NCBI GenBank assembly: GCA_015066045.1
Contig: SVPD01000001.1
Span: 124,001 to 188,000, forward strand
Direction of reading: 5' to 3'
From: Oscillospiraceae bacterium
Lineage (GTDB): Bacteria; Bacillota; Clostridia; Oscillospirales; Acutalibacteraceae
DNA length: 64,000 nt
Both the position numbers and the translations under genes were made by a program. Below are positions 34,777 through 42,371 of the stretch, in pieces; within the stretch, counting starts at the first letter, position 1, and every line of letters begins with the position of its first letter. The notes beneath the pieces are model-generated. The model saw only the letters and a program-made list of their open reading frames with translations, searched no databases and had not been told where the DNA came from.

Positions 34777-36820
34777 AACTGCCGGATTTTGCTTCGGTGT
34801 AGACAGAGCGGTAAATCTCGTTTACCGTATGCTGGATGAAGGCAGAAAGGTGTGCACGCTCGGTCCTATAATTCATAACCCGCAGGTCATCGAGGATCTG
34901 GAAAGCAGGGGAGTGAGGATAATCGATGCACCCGAAGCTGCCGAGAGCGACTACGAGGTGGTCATAAGAGCGCACGGTGTCGCAAAGGATGTAATAGATA
35001 GCCTTGACGGTCTTGACTTAAAATACACGGATGCTACCTGTCCCTACGTTCTTAAAATCCATAAGCTGGTAAAGAAGCATTCCACTGAAAGCAATGCAGT
35101 TTTAATTGCCGGTGACGAAACGCATCCCGAGGTTTGCGGCTTCAGAAGCTACTGTAAAGGTGAGTCTTTTGTGTTCAGAAATGAGGATGAGCTGAGAGAT
35201 TTACTTGAAAAAAATTCACATTTAGAAAATAAGGAAATTATTTTCGTTTCACAGACGACTTTTTCAGTAAAAGAATGGAAAAAATGTGCAAAAATTATTC
35301 AAAAAGTATGTACAAATTCGATTTCTTTTGATACAATATGTAGAGCAACTCAAAACAGACAGGAGGAAGCCTCCGTTTTGTCAAGGTCCGTTGACCGTAT
35401 GATCGTAATCGGCGGACGTTTCAGCTCAAACACGGTAAAGCTTTTTAATGTCTGCAGTGAAAACTGTAAAACTCATCTGATCGAAAGAGTAGAGGAGTTA
35501 AAGGATATAGATTTTTCAGGTTGTGAAAAAATAGGTATAACAGCGGGTGCATCTACACCTGCACGTATAATAAAGGAGGTTGAAGTCATTATGACCGAAA
35601 ACTTTAATGAACAAAAAATCACAAAGGAGACACAGGATCAGGAGCTGTTCTTAGCAGCCGTTGATAGCATTGACGATACAAGTGATAACCCCAATGTTGT
35701 TGGTATTGTTGTTGGCATTGCACCCAACGAGATTCAAGTTGACATTGGCAGAAAATACGCCGGTTTCATCCCTGTTGAAGAGTACAGTAATGATCCCACC
35801 GCCGATCCCTCAAAGGAGCTTAAAATCGGCGACGAGCTCAACCTCATTATCATGAAAACAAATGATAATGAAGGCACCATGAAGCTTTCAAAGCGTCTTT
35901 ACGACAGAAGAGCATCATGGAAAAACATCGTAGCAGCTAAGGAAAACGACGAGGTTCTCGAAGCAGTTGTTTCCGAAGTTGTAAGAGGCGGTGTTATCGT
36001 ATACCCCTTAGGTGCCAGAGTATTTATCCCTGCATCTCTCACCGGTCTCGGTAAGGACGAAGATCTTAACCAGCTTCTCAAGCAGACAGTTAAGTTCAGA
36101 CTCATCGACCTTGACGAGCAGAAGAGACGTGTAGTAGGCTCTGTCCGTGCCGTTATCAGAGAGGAACGCAAGGCTGCTACCGAGGCTTTCTGGGCTGATA
36201 TCGCTGAGGGCCAGGAATTCACAGGTACAGTTAAATCTCTCACAAACTACGGTGCTTTCGTTGATCTTGGCGGCGTAGACGGTATGGTACATATTTCCGA
36301 GCTTTCATGGAAGAGAATCAAGCATCCCTCTGAAATCGTAAATGTAGGCGACACCGTTAAGGTTTACATCAAAGCTCTCGATACCGAAAAGAGAAAGATT
36401 TCTCTCGGCTATAAGAGAGTAGAAGATAATCCCTGGGAAATCTTCAAAAGAGACTATGAGGTAGGCTCAGTAGTAGAGGCTACAGTCGTAGGTCTTACCA
36501 CATTCGGCGCTTTCGCCAGAATTATCGACGGCGTGGAAGGTCTTATCCACATTTCTCAGATCGCTAACCGCCACATCGCTTCTCCGAAGGAAGTCCTTTC
36601 AATCGGTGATGTAGTAACCGTTAAGATTACAGATGTTGATTATGACAAGCATCGTATCAGCCTTTCAATCCGTGTTCTTCTCGAGCCCGAAGTAGCTGAA
36701 GAAGTAGCCGAAGAGGCTGTTGAAGAAGCTGAGGAGCCCGCAGAGGAAGCAGTTGAAGCTGAGGTTGAAGCAGAAGCAGAGGCAGAAGTAGAAGCCGCTG
36801 CTGAGGAAGCTGCAGAATAA
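34757..36820 (+). CDS. ispH: Fused IspH (HMBPP reductase) - ribosomal protein S1
   Basis: Residues 1-278 are 4-hydroxy-3-methylbut-2-enyl diphosphate reductase, last step of the MEP isoprenoid path, with the three iron-sulfur Cys at C12, C95 and C195. Residues from about 279 hold four S1 RNA-binding repeats (about 310-380, 395-460, 475-550, 560-635), the last two most canonical ('GTVKSLTNYGAFVDL', 'ATVVGLTTFGAFARI'). A Glu/Ala-rich acidic tail of about 45 residues ends the protein. This fusion is known in Clostridia. Met279, exactly at the domain junction, is preceded by AAAGGAGG in frame, so a free S1 could also be made (see the separate entries). Confidence 0.95.
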   Translation: MKVTVAETAGFCFGVDRAVNLVYRMLDEGRKVCTLGPIIHNPQVIEDLESRGVRIIDAPEAAESDYEVVIRAHGVAKDVIDSLDGLDLKYTDATCPYVLKIHKLVKKHSTESNAVLIAGDETHPEVCGFRSYCKGESFVFRNEDELRDLLEKNSHLENKEIIFVSQTTFSVKEWKKCAKIIQKVCTNSISFDTICRATQNRQEEASVLSRSVDRMIVIGGRFSSNTVKLFNVCSENCKTHLIERVEELKDIDFSGCEKIGITAGASTPARIIKEVEVIMTENFNEQKITKETQDQELFLAAVDSIDDTSDNPNVVGIVVGIAPNEIQVDIGRKYAGFIPVEEYSNDPTADPSKELKIGDELNLIIMKTNDNEGTMKLSKRLYDRRASWKNIVAAKENDEVLEAVVSEVVRGGVIVYPLGARVFIPASLTGLGKDEDLNQLLKQTVKFRLIDLDEQKRRVVGSVRAVIREERKAATEAFWADIAEGQEFTGTVKSLTNYGAFVDLGGVDGMVHISELSWKRIKHPSEIVNVGDTVKVYIKALDTEKRKISLGYKRVEDNPWEIFKRDYEVGSVVEATVVGLTTFGAFARIIDGVEGLIHISQIANRHIASPKEVLSIGDVVTVKITDVDYDKHRISLSIRVLLEPEVAEEVAEEAVEEAEEPAEEAVEAEVEAEAEAEVEAAAEEAAE
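35309..35337 (+). promoter_or_regulatory. Candidate internal promoter within the ispH part
   Basis: TGTACA (35309-35314), 17-base spacer, TACAAT (35332-35337), with TG at 35329-35330 giving an extended -10. It lies in a conspicuously AT-rich patch of the ispH coding region about 250 bases before the internal S1 start. The -35 matches only 4 of 6, so this could be chance. Confidence 0.35.
35572..35593 (+). promoter_or_regulatory. Internal ribosome site and ATG at the IspH/S1 junction
   Basis: AAAGGAGG (35572-35579) lies 11 bases before an in-frame ATG (35591-35593, Met279). This is as strong as the sites used for real starts in this window and sits at the boundary between the IspH and S1 parts. 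It could direct synthesis of a separate S1 of about 409 residues. The spacing is somewhat long. Confidence 0.55.
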
Positions 36821-36828
36821 TTTAAAAT

Positions 36829-36862
36829 AACGGTACATCTTAATCGATGTACCGTTTCTGTT
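36829..36862 (+). terminator. Terminator after ispH-rpsA
   Basis: AACGGTACATC (36829-36839) pairs perfectly with GATGTACCGTT (36846-36856) around a 6-base loop, followed by TCTGTTT. It lies 9 bases after the stop codon. Confidence 0.85.
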
Positions 36863-36879
36863 TATGAATATAAAAATTG

Positions 36880-36905
36880 AGAGCCTGTCAGAAATGACAG
36901 GCTCT
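36880..36905. terminator. Second hairpin between convergent genes, probably bidirectional
   Basis: AGAGCCTGTCA (36880-36890) pairs perfectly with TGACAGGCTCT (36895-36905) around a GAAA loop. On the plus strand TTCCTTGCTTT follows; on the minus strand CAATTTTTATA follows. It lies 9 bases past the prs stop and probably ends prs transcription while backing up the rpsA terminator. Confidence 0.8.
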
Positions 36906-36914
36906 TTCCTTGCT

Positions 36915-38111
36915 TTATTTAAGGTCGTATTTTTCGATGTATTCCTGAATCTTCTGAATAGGATTAAGGAAAGGGCTTACTGATCTGTCGTGGTTAAGTG
37001 TGTCGATGATAAGAGCCACATATTTGGACATATCAACCGAATAATACCAATCTTTTTTAAGAAGCTCGGGTGTCTGATAAATAAGGTTTGTGGTAAAGAT
37101 TTTATCAAAGATACCTTCTGCGTATGCTTTATCAAATCTTTCGAGACCTGATGAAAAGAGACCGAAGGATGAGAAAACGAAAATTCTTTTTGCTTTAAGG
37201 CTCTTAAGCTGCTTACATACGTCTATCATGGAGTCGCCGCTCGAAATCATATCATCGACAACGATAACATCCTTGCCTTCTACGTTATCACCGAGGAATT
37301 CGTGTGAGATGATGGGATTACGTCCGTCGATAACTTTAGTGAAATCTCTGCGCTTGTAGAACATACCGAGCTCTACGCCGAGCACCTGTGAATAGTAAAC
37401 ACATCTGCCCATACCGCCCTCGTCGGGAGAAATCATCATAGTGTTTTCAGGTCTGAATTTTATGTCGTTATTGAGGCTTTTAGCGATCGCCTTGATCATC
37501 TGATAGGTGGGGGATACACTTTCAAATCCGATTCTGATGGAGTTCTGAACTCTGGGATCGTGAGCATCAAAGGTGATTATATTGCTTACGCCCATATTTT
37601 CCAGCTCCTGAAGAGCAAGAGCGCAGTCCAGAGACTCTCTGGCTGAACGTCTGTGCTGTCTGCCCTCGTAAAGCATAGGCATAATAACCGTAATTCTCTT
37701 TGCTTTACCTGCACAGGCTGAAATGACTCTTTTAAGGTCTGCGAAATGGTCATCGGGACTCATGGGAACCATAAGAGGCTCTCCGTTTGCATCCTTAAGG
37801 TCATACATTTTATATTTTACACTGTAATTAAAGCAGTCAGTGATAATGAAAAGGTCATAACCGCGGATTGATTCGTTGATTACACCCTTGCCTTCACCGG
37901 TGGAAAAGCGAGGAAATACTGCATTGATTATATAAGAGTCTCTGTGGTATCCCTTAAGGTGAAGATTATCATCATCCTGCTGAAACTTTGCGCGGCATTC
38001 TAAAATCTGGTCGCTTACTTTTTTGGCGAGCTCTTCACAGCCTCTCATGGCGATAATACCGAGACGGCCCTGCGGAATGGTATCAAGGTATTCAATCAGT
38101 GAATTAGACAT
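36915..38111 (-). CDS. prs: Ribose-phosphate pyrophosphokinase, long divergent type
   Basis: Predicted to make PRPP from ribose-5-phosphate and ATP for nucleotide, His and Trp synthesis. The protein has 398 residues against about 315 for classical Prs. The PRPP loop is 'VVDDMISSGDS' (classical VVDDIVDTGGT), the metal-binding flag region reads 'FDAHDPRVQN' (classical DLHAxQIQGF), and 'RRSARESLDCAL' replaces the RQDRK stretch. Extra segments include residues about 20-75. Both phosphoribosyltransferase-like halves are present. Long homologues occur in Clostridia and are annotated as Prs; activity is inferred. The start is preceded by a GGGGGT ribosome site. Confidence 0.82.
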   Translation of the reverse strand: MSNSLIEYLDTIPQGRLGIIAMRGCEELAKKVSDQILECRAKFQQDDDNLHLKGYHRDSYIINAVFPRFSTGEGKGVINESIRGYDLFIITDCFNYSVKYKMYDLKDANGEPLMVPMSPDDHFADLKRVISACAGKAKRITVIMPMLYEGRQHRRSARESLDCALALQELENMGVSNIITFDAHDPRVQNSIRIGFESVSPTYQMIKAIAKSLNNDIKFRPENTMMISPDEGGMGRCVYYSQVLGVELGMFYKRRDFTKVIDGRNPIISHEFLGDNVEGKDVIVVDDMISSGDSMIDVCKQLKSLKAKRIFVFSSFGLFSSGLERFDKAYAEGIFDKIFTTNLIYQTPELLKKDWYYSVDMSKYVALIIDTLNHDRSVSPFLNPIQKIQEYIEKYDLK

Positions 38112-38166
38112 TTAAATTTACCCCCATATTTTACATCTTAATCCGACAATTTTTTCGTCACTATAT

Positions 38167-38194
38167 ATTTTACTGTTTTTCATTAACTTTTCAA
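38167..38194 (-). promoter_or_regulatory. Promoter of prs
   Basis: On the minus strand TTGAAA (38194-38189), 16-base spacer, TAAAAT (38172-38167), giving a leader of about 50 bases to the prs ATG. It lies in the 174-base gap between mscS and prs, which otherwise shows only AT-rich sequence. Confidence 0.55.
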
Positions 38195-38285
38195 TAGATT
38201 TAGCCAAAAATTCACATAGAATTATATTCAAGATTTATGGTATATTTTGTCCAAAATAACAATTAGTACACATTATCTTGTGAAA

Positions 38286-39227
38286 TCATTTGTTTACGAT
38301 ATGCACATCGACCTGATTGTAGGGGATAGAGATACCGTTTTTATCGAAGGCGATTTTGACGTTTTCCTGCATAGAAAAGTAAACATTCCAGTAGTCGATG
38401 CCTGCGCACCATATTCTTGCTACAAGACAAACCGAGCTGGCCTCGTGTGAATTTACATATACCTCGGGAGCGGGATCGGTAAGAATTTTATCATTGTCTC
38501 TGATGACGTCAAGAATAACATTCTTTGCCATCTGAATATCGTCCTTGTAGCTTATGGAGAACATAAGGTCTACTCTTCTCGAATTTTCGGCAGAGTAATT
38601 GATGATATGGTTTGTAGTAATGTGTGAATTGGGTATAATGATTTTCTTGTTGTCGGGAGTATTGATAACGGTGTTCATAAAACGGATATCTGTTACAGAG
38701 CCGGACACACCGTTGACCTCTACGAAATCTCCCGTTTTAAAGGGATGGTTTATAAGAATCTGAATGCCGCTGGCAAACTGTGCCACGCTGTCCTGCAGAC
38801 CGATACCTGCGGCAAGACCTGCACCGCCGAGTGCAACAAAGATAGAGTTTACATCATAAAACATCGAAACGGCAAAAAGGATAAAAATTAACTTTATGCC
38901 CGCTGAGACAAATCTTCTTATGAAGTTATACACGGACGGATCCACGTGATTCGCCGAAAAGGTTTTAACGATTATTTTTGAGGCAAGCTTGGCGAGGACA
39001 AAGCCTAAAACTACGAGGATTACGGCTATAACTATCGAGGGAAGTGCGGTAAGAATCTTGTTTACGATATCCCATTCCTCCCAAAGGTTTCCGATATTAT
39101 TGACTGCCTCGGATGCATCCACAAACTGTCCGTTCTCATCGAGAAGGGGATTATACAGTGTGGTCGCCTCGCTCGTCTCTGCTACGGTGGTAGCGGTAAG
39201 TAAAACCGAAGAAACTAAATTTTTCAT
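38286..39227 (-). CDS. mscS: Small-conductance mechanosensitive channel MscS family
   Basis: Membrane channel that opens on hypo-osmotic tension. The 313 residues hold three membrane segments (about 60-83, 103-125, 128-155); the pore helix is the Gly/Ala-rich 'ALGGAGLAAGIGLQDSVAQF', followed by the beta domain ('FKTGDFVEVNGVSGSVTDI', 'IPNSHITTNHIINYS') and C-terminal alpha/beta domain. Residues 1-55 form an unusual N-terminal stretch that begins with a hydrophobic signal-like run and may lie outside. CCTCCT at 39235-39240 (minus-strand AGGAGG) sets the start. It is divergent from the Fur-family gene. Confidence 0.93.
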   Translation of the reverse strand: MKNLVSSVLLTATTVAETSEATTLYNPLLDENGQFVDASEAVNNIGNLWEEWDIVNKILTALPSIVIAVILVVLGFVLAKLASKIIVKTFSANHVDPSVYNFIRRFVSAGIKLIFILFAVSMFYDVNSIFVALGGAGLAAGIGLQDSVAQFASGIQILINHPFKTGDFVEVNGVSGSVTDIRFMNTVINTPDNKKIIIPNSHITTNHIINYSAENSRRVDLMFSISYKDDIQMAKNVILDVIRDNDKILTDPAPEVYVNSHEASSVCLVARIWCAGIDYWNVYFSMQENVKIAFDKNGISIPYNQVDVHIVNK

Positions 39228-39251
39228 ATTATGACCTCCTTTTATGGTCTA

Positions 39252-39280
39252 ATAATATCACATTAAATAATATTTTTCAA
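39252..39280 (-). promoter_or_regulatory. Promoter of mscS
   Basis: On the minus strand TTGAAA (39280-39275), 17-base spacer, TATTAT (39257-39252), about 20 bases before the mscS ribosome site. Confidence 0.6.
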
Positions 39281-39298
39281 TTTATTATATTATTTTTC

Positions 39299-39327
39299 TT
39301 GACAATATTTAATTTAGATATTATAAT
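39299..39327 (+). promoter_or_regulatory. Consensus promoter of the Fur-family/metal transport operon
   Basis: Perfect TTGACA (39299-39304), 17-base spacer, perfect TATAAT (39322-39327). The operator described next starts one base later, so a bound repressor would cover the transcription start. Confidence 0.88.
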
Positions 39328-39350
39328 TTGAAATTGAAATTCATTTTCAA
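39328..39350 (+). promoter_or_regulatory. Fur-family operator (Fur/Zur/PerR-type box)
   Basis: A 23-base inverted repeat with one mismatched pair besides the central base. Its core TGAAATT-C-ATTTTCA (39335 onward) fits the 7-1-7 Fur box layout TGATAATnATTATCA. It directly follows the -10 element of a perfect promoter and precedes a Fur-family gene and a metal transporter, so autoregulation of the operon is likely. Which metal is sensed cannot be read from the box. Confidence 0.72.
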
Positions 39351-39370
39351 AATCATTTGTGAGGTATAAA

Positions 39371-39775
39371 ATGAACAGTACATATAATACGAGACAGAAA
39401 AAAACCATAGAAGGCTTTCTGAAAGAGAACACAGATAAGCAGTTTACCTATGAAGAGATTTCCGATGCGCTCAGGCAGATGGGGACTCCCGTAGGGAAAA
39501 CGACTGTTTACAGATGTGTTGAAAAGCTTGTCTGTGAAGGTAAGGTACGTAAAATTACCGGCGGTACAAGCAAAAGTGCTCAATTTCAGTACATTGATGA
39601 GGGTATGGACTGTAACAGTCATATGCACCTCAAATGTCTGAAATGCGGTGAATTCATACACCTCGGATGTGATTTTTTAAGTGATGTAAACAGTCATATA
39701 TATGAGCATCACCGTTTCAGAGTGGATAATTCCAGAACAGTTCTGTACGGCTTATGCGAAAAATGTGCTGAATGA
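39371..39775 (+). CDS. Fur-family metalloregulator, probably Zur-like
   Basis: A 134-residue repressor with an N-terminal winged helix (about 1-80, 'FTYEEISDALRQ', 'VGKTTVYRCVEKL') and a C-terminal dimerisation domain with two CxxC pairs for structural zinc ('CLKCGEF' and 'CEKCAE') and a His-containing sensing region ('HMHLKC', 'EHHRF'). The ATG at 39371 is 5 bases after GAGGT; the upstream GTG at 39359 overlaps the ribosome site. It heads an operon with a zinc/manganese-type ABC transporter, so a zinc-responsive role is favoured over iron or peroxide, by context only. Confidence 0.9.
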   Translation: MNSTYNTRQKKTIEGFLKENTDKQFTYEEISDALRQMGTPVGKTTVYRCVEKLVCEGKVRKITGGTSKSAQFQYIDEGMDCNSHMHLKCLKCGEFIHLGCDFLSDVNSHIYEHHRFRVDNSRTVLYGLCEKCAE

Positions 39776-39790
39776 TACGGGAGAACGGGT

Positions 39791-40501
39791 ATGATTTTAA
39801 TCAGTTGTAAGAATGTATGCTTAAGCTATGAAAATAACACGGTAATAGAAAATCTCAATTTTTCCGTAGGTGAAGGAGATTATCTTTGCATAGTAGGAGA
39901 AAACGGAAGCGGCAAAAGCACGCTTATCAAATCAATGCTGGGACTTAAGGGCACTGCATCCGGTCATCTTCATATGGAAAACGGGCTGACATCAAAGGAA
40001 ATCGGTTATCTGCCTCAGCAGACGACGGTTCAGAAGGATTTTCCCGCCAGTGTCTATGAGGTGGTTATGTCAGGCTGTGTATCAAGAAGACGGAATAAGC
40101 TCTTTTTCACCTCGGCAGAAAAAAGCATAGTGTCGGAGAATATGAAGAAGCTGGGCATTTTAAACCTTAAGAGCAAATGCTACCGTGAGCTTTCGGGAGG
40201 TCAGCAGCAGCGTGTTCTTTTGGCCAGAGCGTTATGCGCAGGTAAAAAGATGCTTCTGCTGGATGAGCCTGTCACAGGTCTCGATCCTATTGTAACCATG
40301 GAGTTATATAACCTTATAAAAATGATCAACAAAGAGCTCGGTGTGACGATTATTATGGTTTCTCACGATTTACATGCGGCAGTGGCGAATGCGGACCATA
40401 TACTGCATCTGAATAAATCCGATAGCTTCTTCGGTACCACGGAGGAATATCTGAAATCTGATATTTACAGAAAATTCGGAGGTGAAAGTGCAGATGAGTG
40501 A
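39791..40501 (+). CDS. znuC: Metal ABC transporter ATP-binding protein
   Basis: ATPase of a cluster 9 (zinc/manganese) importer, 236 residues. Visible: Walker A 'GENGSGKSTLIK', Q-loop 'LPQQ', ABC signature 'LSGGQQQRVLLARAL', Walker B 'MLLLDEPVTGLDP' and the switch His in 'IMVSHDLHAA'. It overlaps the following fused permease gene by 8 bases, and lies 15 bases after the Fur-family gene, so the three form one operon under the operator at 39328-39350. Confidence 0.94.
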   Translation: MILISCKNVCLSYENNTVIENLNFSVGEGDYLCIVGENGSGKSTLIKSMLGLKGTASGHLHMENGLTSKEIGYLPQQTTVQKDFPASVYEVVMSGCVSRRRNKLFFTSAEKSIVSENMKKLGILNLKSKCYRELSGGQQQRVLLARALCAGKKMLLLDEPVTGLDPIVTMELYNLIKMINKELGVTIIMVSHDLHAAVANADHILHLNKSDSFFGTTEEYLKSDIYRKFGGESADE

Positions 40502-42275
40502 TGCAGTAAATCTGATTTTTACTCAGGATTTTTTGCTCAGAGCATTATTGGTCGGTGTACTGATTTCGCTATGCTCGGCACTGCTTGGTGTCAGTCTTGT
40601 TTTAAAAAGATTTTCAATGATAGGGGACGGTCTGTCGCACGTAGGCTTTGGTGCGATGGCTATAGCGTGTGCGGCTAACATAGCTCCGCTTTATTTTGCT
40701 TTACCTATCGTTATCTGCTCTGCCTTTTTATTGCTCAGAATGAGTGAAAACGGTAAAATAAAGGGCGATGCGGCTATTGCGCTGATTTCCACCGGTGCAT
40801 TGGCAGTCGGCGTTATGGCTACTTCGGTAACCACCGGAATGAACATCGACATTTACAATTATATGTTCGGCAGTATTCTCACCACCACCGGCAGTGATGT
40901 CCTTTTAACGGCCGTTCTTTCATCTTTGGTTATAATTCTCTTTGTGATTTTTTACAGTGAAATTTTCGCAGTAACCTTTGATGAAAGCTTCGCTAAAGCC
41001 ACGGGAACCAGAACCTCTTTATACAATATGCTTCTGGCAGTGCTTACTGCAGTGACCATAGTAATCGGAATGAGAATGATGGGCGCCTTGCTTATTTCCT
41101 CGTTTATGATTTTCCCCACGGTTACATCTATGCGTGTGTGTAAAAGCTTCAGAAGTGTGATTGTGTTCAGCTCTGTCATTTCTGTTTTTTGCTTCATAAC
41201 AGGACTTCTGCTTTCTGTCAAATATGAAACACCTACTGGTGCATCTGTCGTATGTGTAAATATTTTTATGTTTGCAGCGGTTTATATCATCAAAACCGTA
41301 AATTCTAAAAGCTTTTACGGCAAAAATACTCTTCGAAGACTGCTTACCTGTCTGTCTTGTCTTTTCTTCGCGGTCATATACCTTTTTGTTATGTTATCGG
41401 GAACAGATAGCCTTTCGGAGAGGGATAACAGAGTTTCCGTAGTGACCACGGGCTTCGCTCAGTATGATTTTTCACGGAACATAGCGGGAGACAAGGGTGA
41501 AATTACAATGCTGCTTTCCCCGGGAGAGGAAAGTCACACCTATGAGCCGACTCCTGCGGACATAACGAAAATAAAAGAGTGTGACGTGTTTGTTTACGGC
41601 GGCGGAGAGTCGGAAAAATGGGCAGAAAGCATTCTCGATACCTTTGACGGCAGTGTAAGGACAGTCAGAATGATGGATGTGGTTGATTTATATGAAGAGG
41701 TGCACGACGATGAGCATACCGGACATACTCACGGACACGAGGAAACCGAATATGATGAGCACGTGTGGACTTCACCGTTAAACGCAGCTGAAATTACCCG
41801 TGAAATCAGTCGGGCAATTATTGAGGCAGACGGACAGAATGCCGATTATTACAGAGATAACACTGAAAAATATATCGCAGAGCTTAAGGCTTTGGATGAA
41901 GATTTTTCAAAAGCGGTTTCGCAGGTTGAAAAGGATTATATAGTTGTCGGTGACAGATTTCCTCTGAGATATCTTACCGAAAGATACGGTATAGGCTATT
42001 ACTCGGCTTTTCCGGGCTGCTCTGCACAGGCTGAGGCTAACCCCGTAACCATAGCCGGCCTTATAGACAAGATTAATAATGATAACATTTCTGTCGTTTT
42101 TAAGGTGGACCTCGGAACAGGCAAGGTGGCGGGAGCTATCTCAGAAAGCACGGGAGCGGAAATCAGAACACTTTATTCCTGCCACGTGATTTCGGGAGAG
42201 GACTTCGAGAAAGGCGAAGGCTATATCAGTCTGATGAGAAAAAATCTCGAAAACATAAGCTACGCAATGAAATGA
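40494..42275 (+). CDS. znuB: Metal ABC permease fused to its substrate-binding protein
   Basis: One 593-residue frame. Residues about 1-270 are a ZnuB/MntB-type permease with 7-9 hydrophobic segments ('VGFGAMAIA', 'RMMGALLISSFMIFPT'). A further hydrophobic segment (about 280-305) links to a ZnuA-like binding domain (about 315-590) with 'SHTYEPTPADI', a His-rich loop (about residues 403-423) and 'CHVISGEDF'. The usual third His ligand position reads 'GDRFPLRY', with Asp, as in a Clostridial subfamily. There is no frameshift or stop at the junction. GGAGG (40478-40482) serves ATG 40494, or possibly GTG 40488. Separate genes are usual, so the fusion is notable. Confidence 0.92.
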   Translation: MSDAVNLIFTQDFLLRALLVGVLISLCSALLGVSLVLKRFSMIGDGLSHVGFGAMAIACAANIAPLYFALPIVICSAFLLLRMSENGKIKGDAAIALISTGALAVGVMATSVTTGMNIDIYNYMFGSILTTTGSDVLLTAVLSSLVIILFVIFYSEIFAVTFDESFAKATGTRTSLYNMLLAVLTAVTIVIGMRMMGALLISSFMIFPTVTSMRVCKSFRSVIVFSSVISVFCFITGLLLSVKYETPTGASVVCVNIFMFAAVYIIKTVNSKSFYGKNTLRRLLTCLSCLFFAVIYLFVMLSGTDSLSERDNRVSVVTTGFAQYDFSRNIAGDKGEITMLLSPGEESHTYEPTPADITKIKECDVFVYGGGESEKWAESILDTFDGSVRTVRMMDVVDLYEEVHDDEHTGHTHGHEETEYDEHVWTSPLNAAEITREISRAIIEADGQNADYYRDNTEKYIAELKALDEDFSKAVSQVEKDYIVVGDRFPLRYLTERYGIGYYSAFPGCSAQAEANPVTIAGLIDKINNDNISVVFKVDLGTGKVAGAISESTGAEIRTLYSCHVISGEDFEKGEGYISLMRKNLENISYAMK

Positions 42276-42303
42276 AGTTAATTTAAAATTAAAATATTAT
42301 CTG

Positions 42304-42332
42304 TTGATTTCATCGGCTTGTTAATGTATAAT
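42304..42332 (+). promoter_or_regulatory. Promoter of the lon operon
   Basis: TTGATT (42304-42309), 17-base spacer, TATAAT (42327-42332), about 33 bases before the lon ATG. No CIRCE or CtsR-type heptad repeat (GGTCAAA) was seen near it. Confidence 0.75.
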
Positions 42333-42371
42333 CAAATGAATTAATTTTAAAACACTAAAGGAAATGATTAA

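Noticed and set aside
36690..36818. Repetitive GAAG/GAGG-type tract at the end of rpsA
   Set aside because: It is the coding sequence of the Glu/Ala-rich S1 tail, not a tandem repeat locus.
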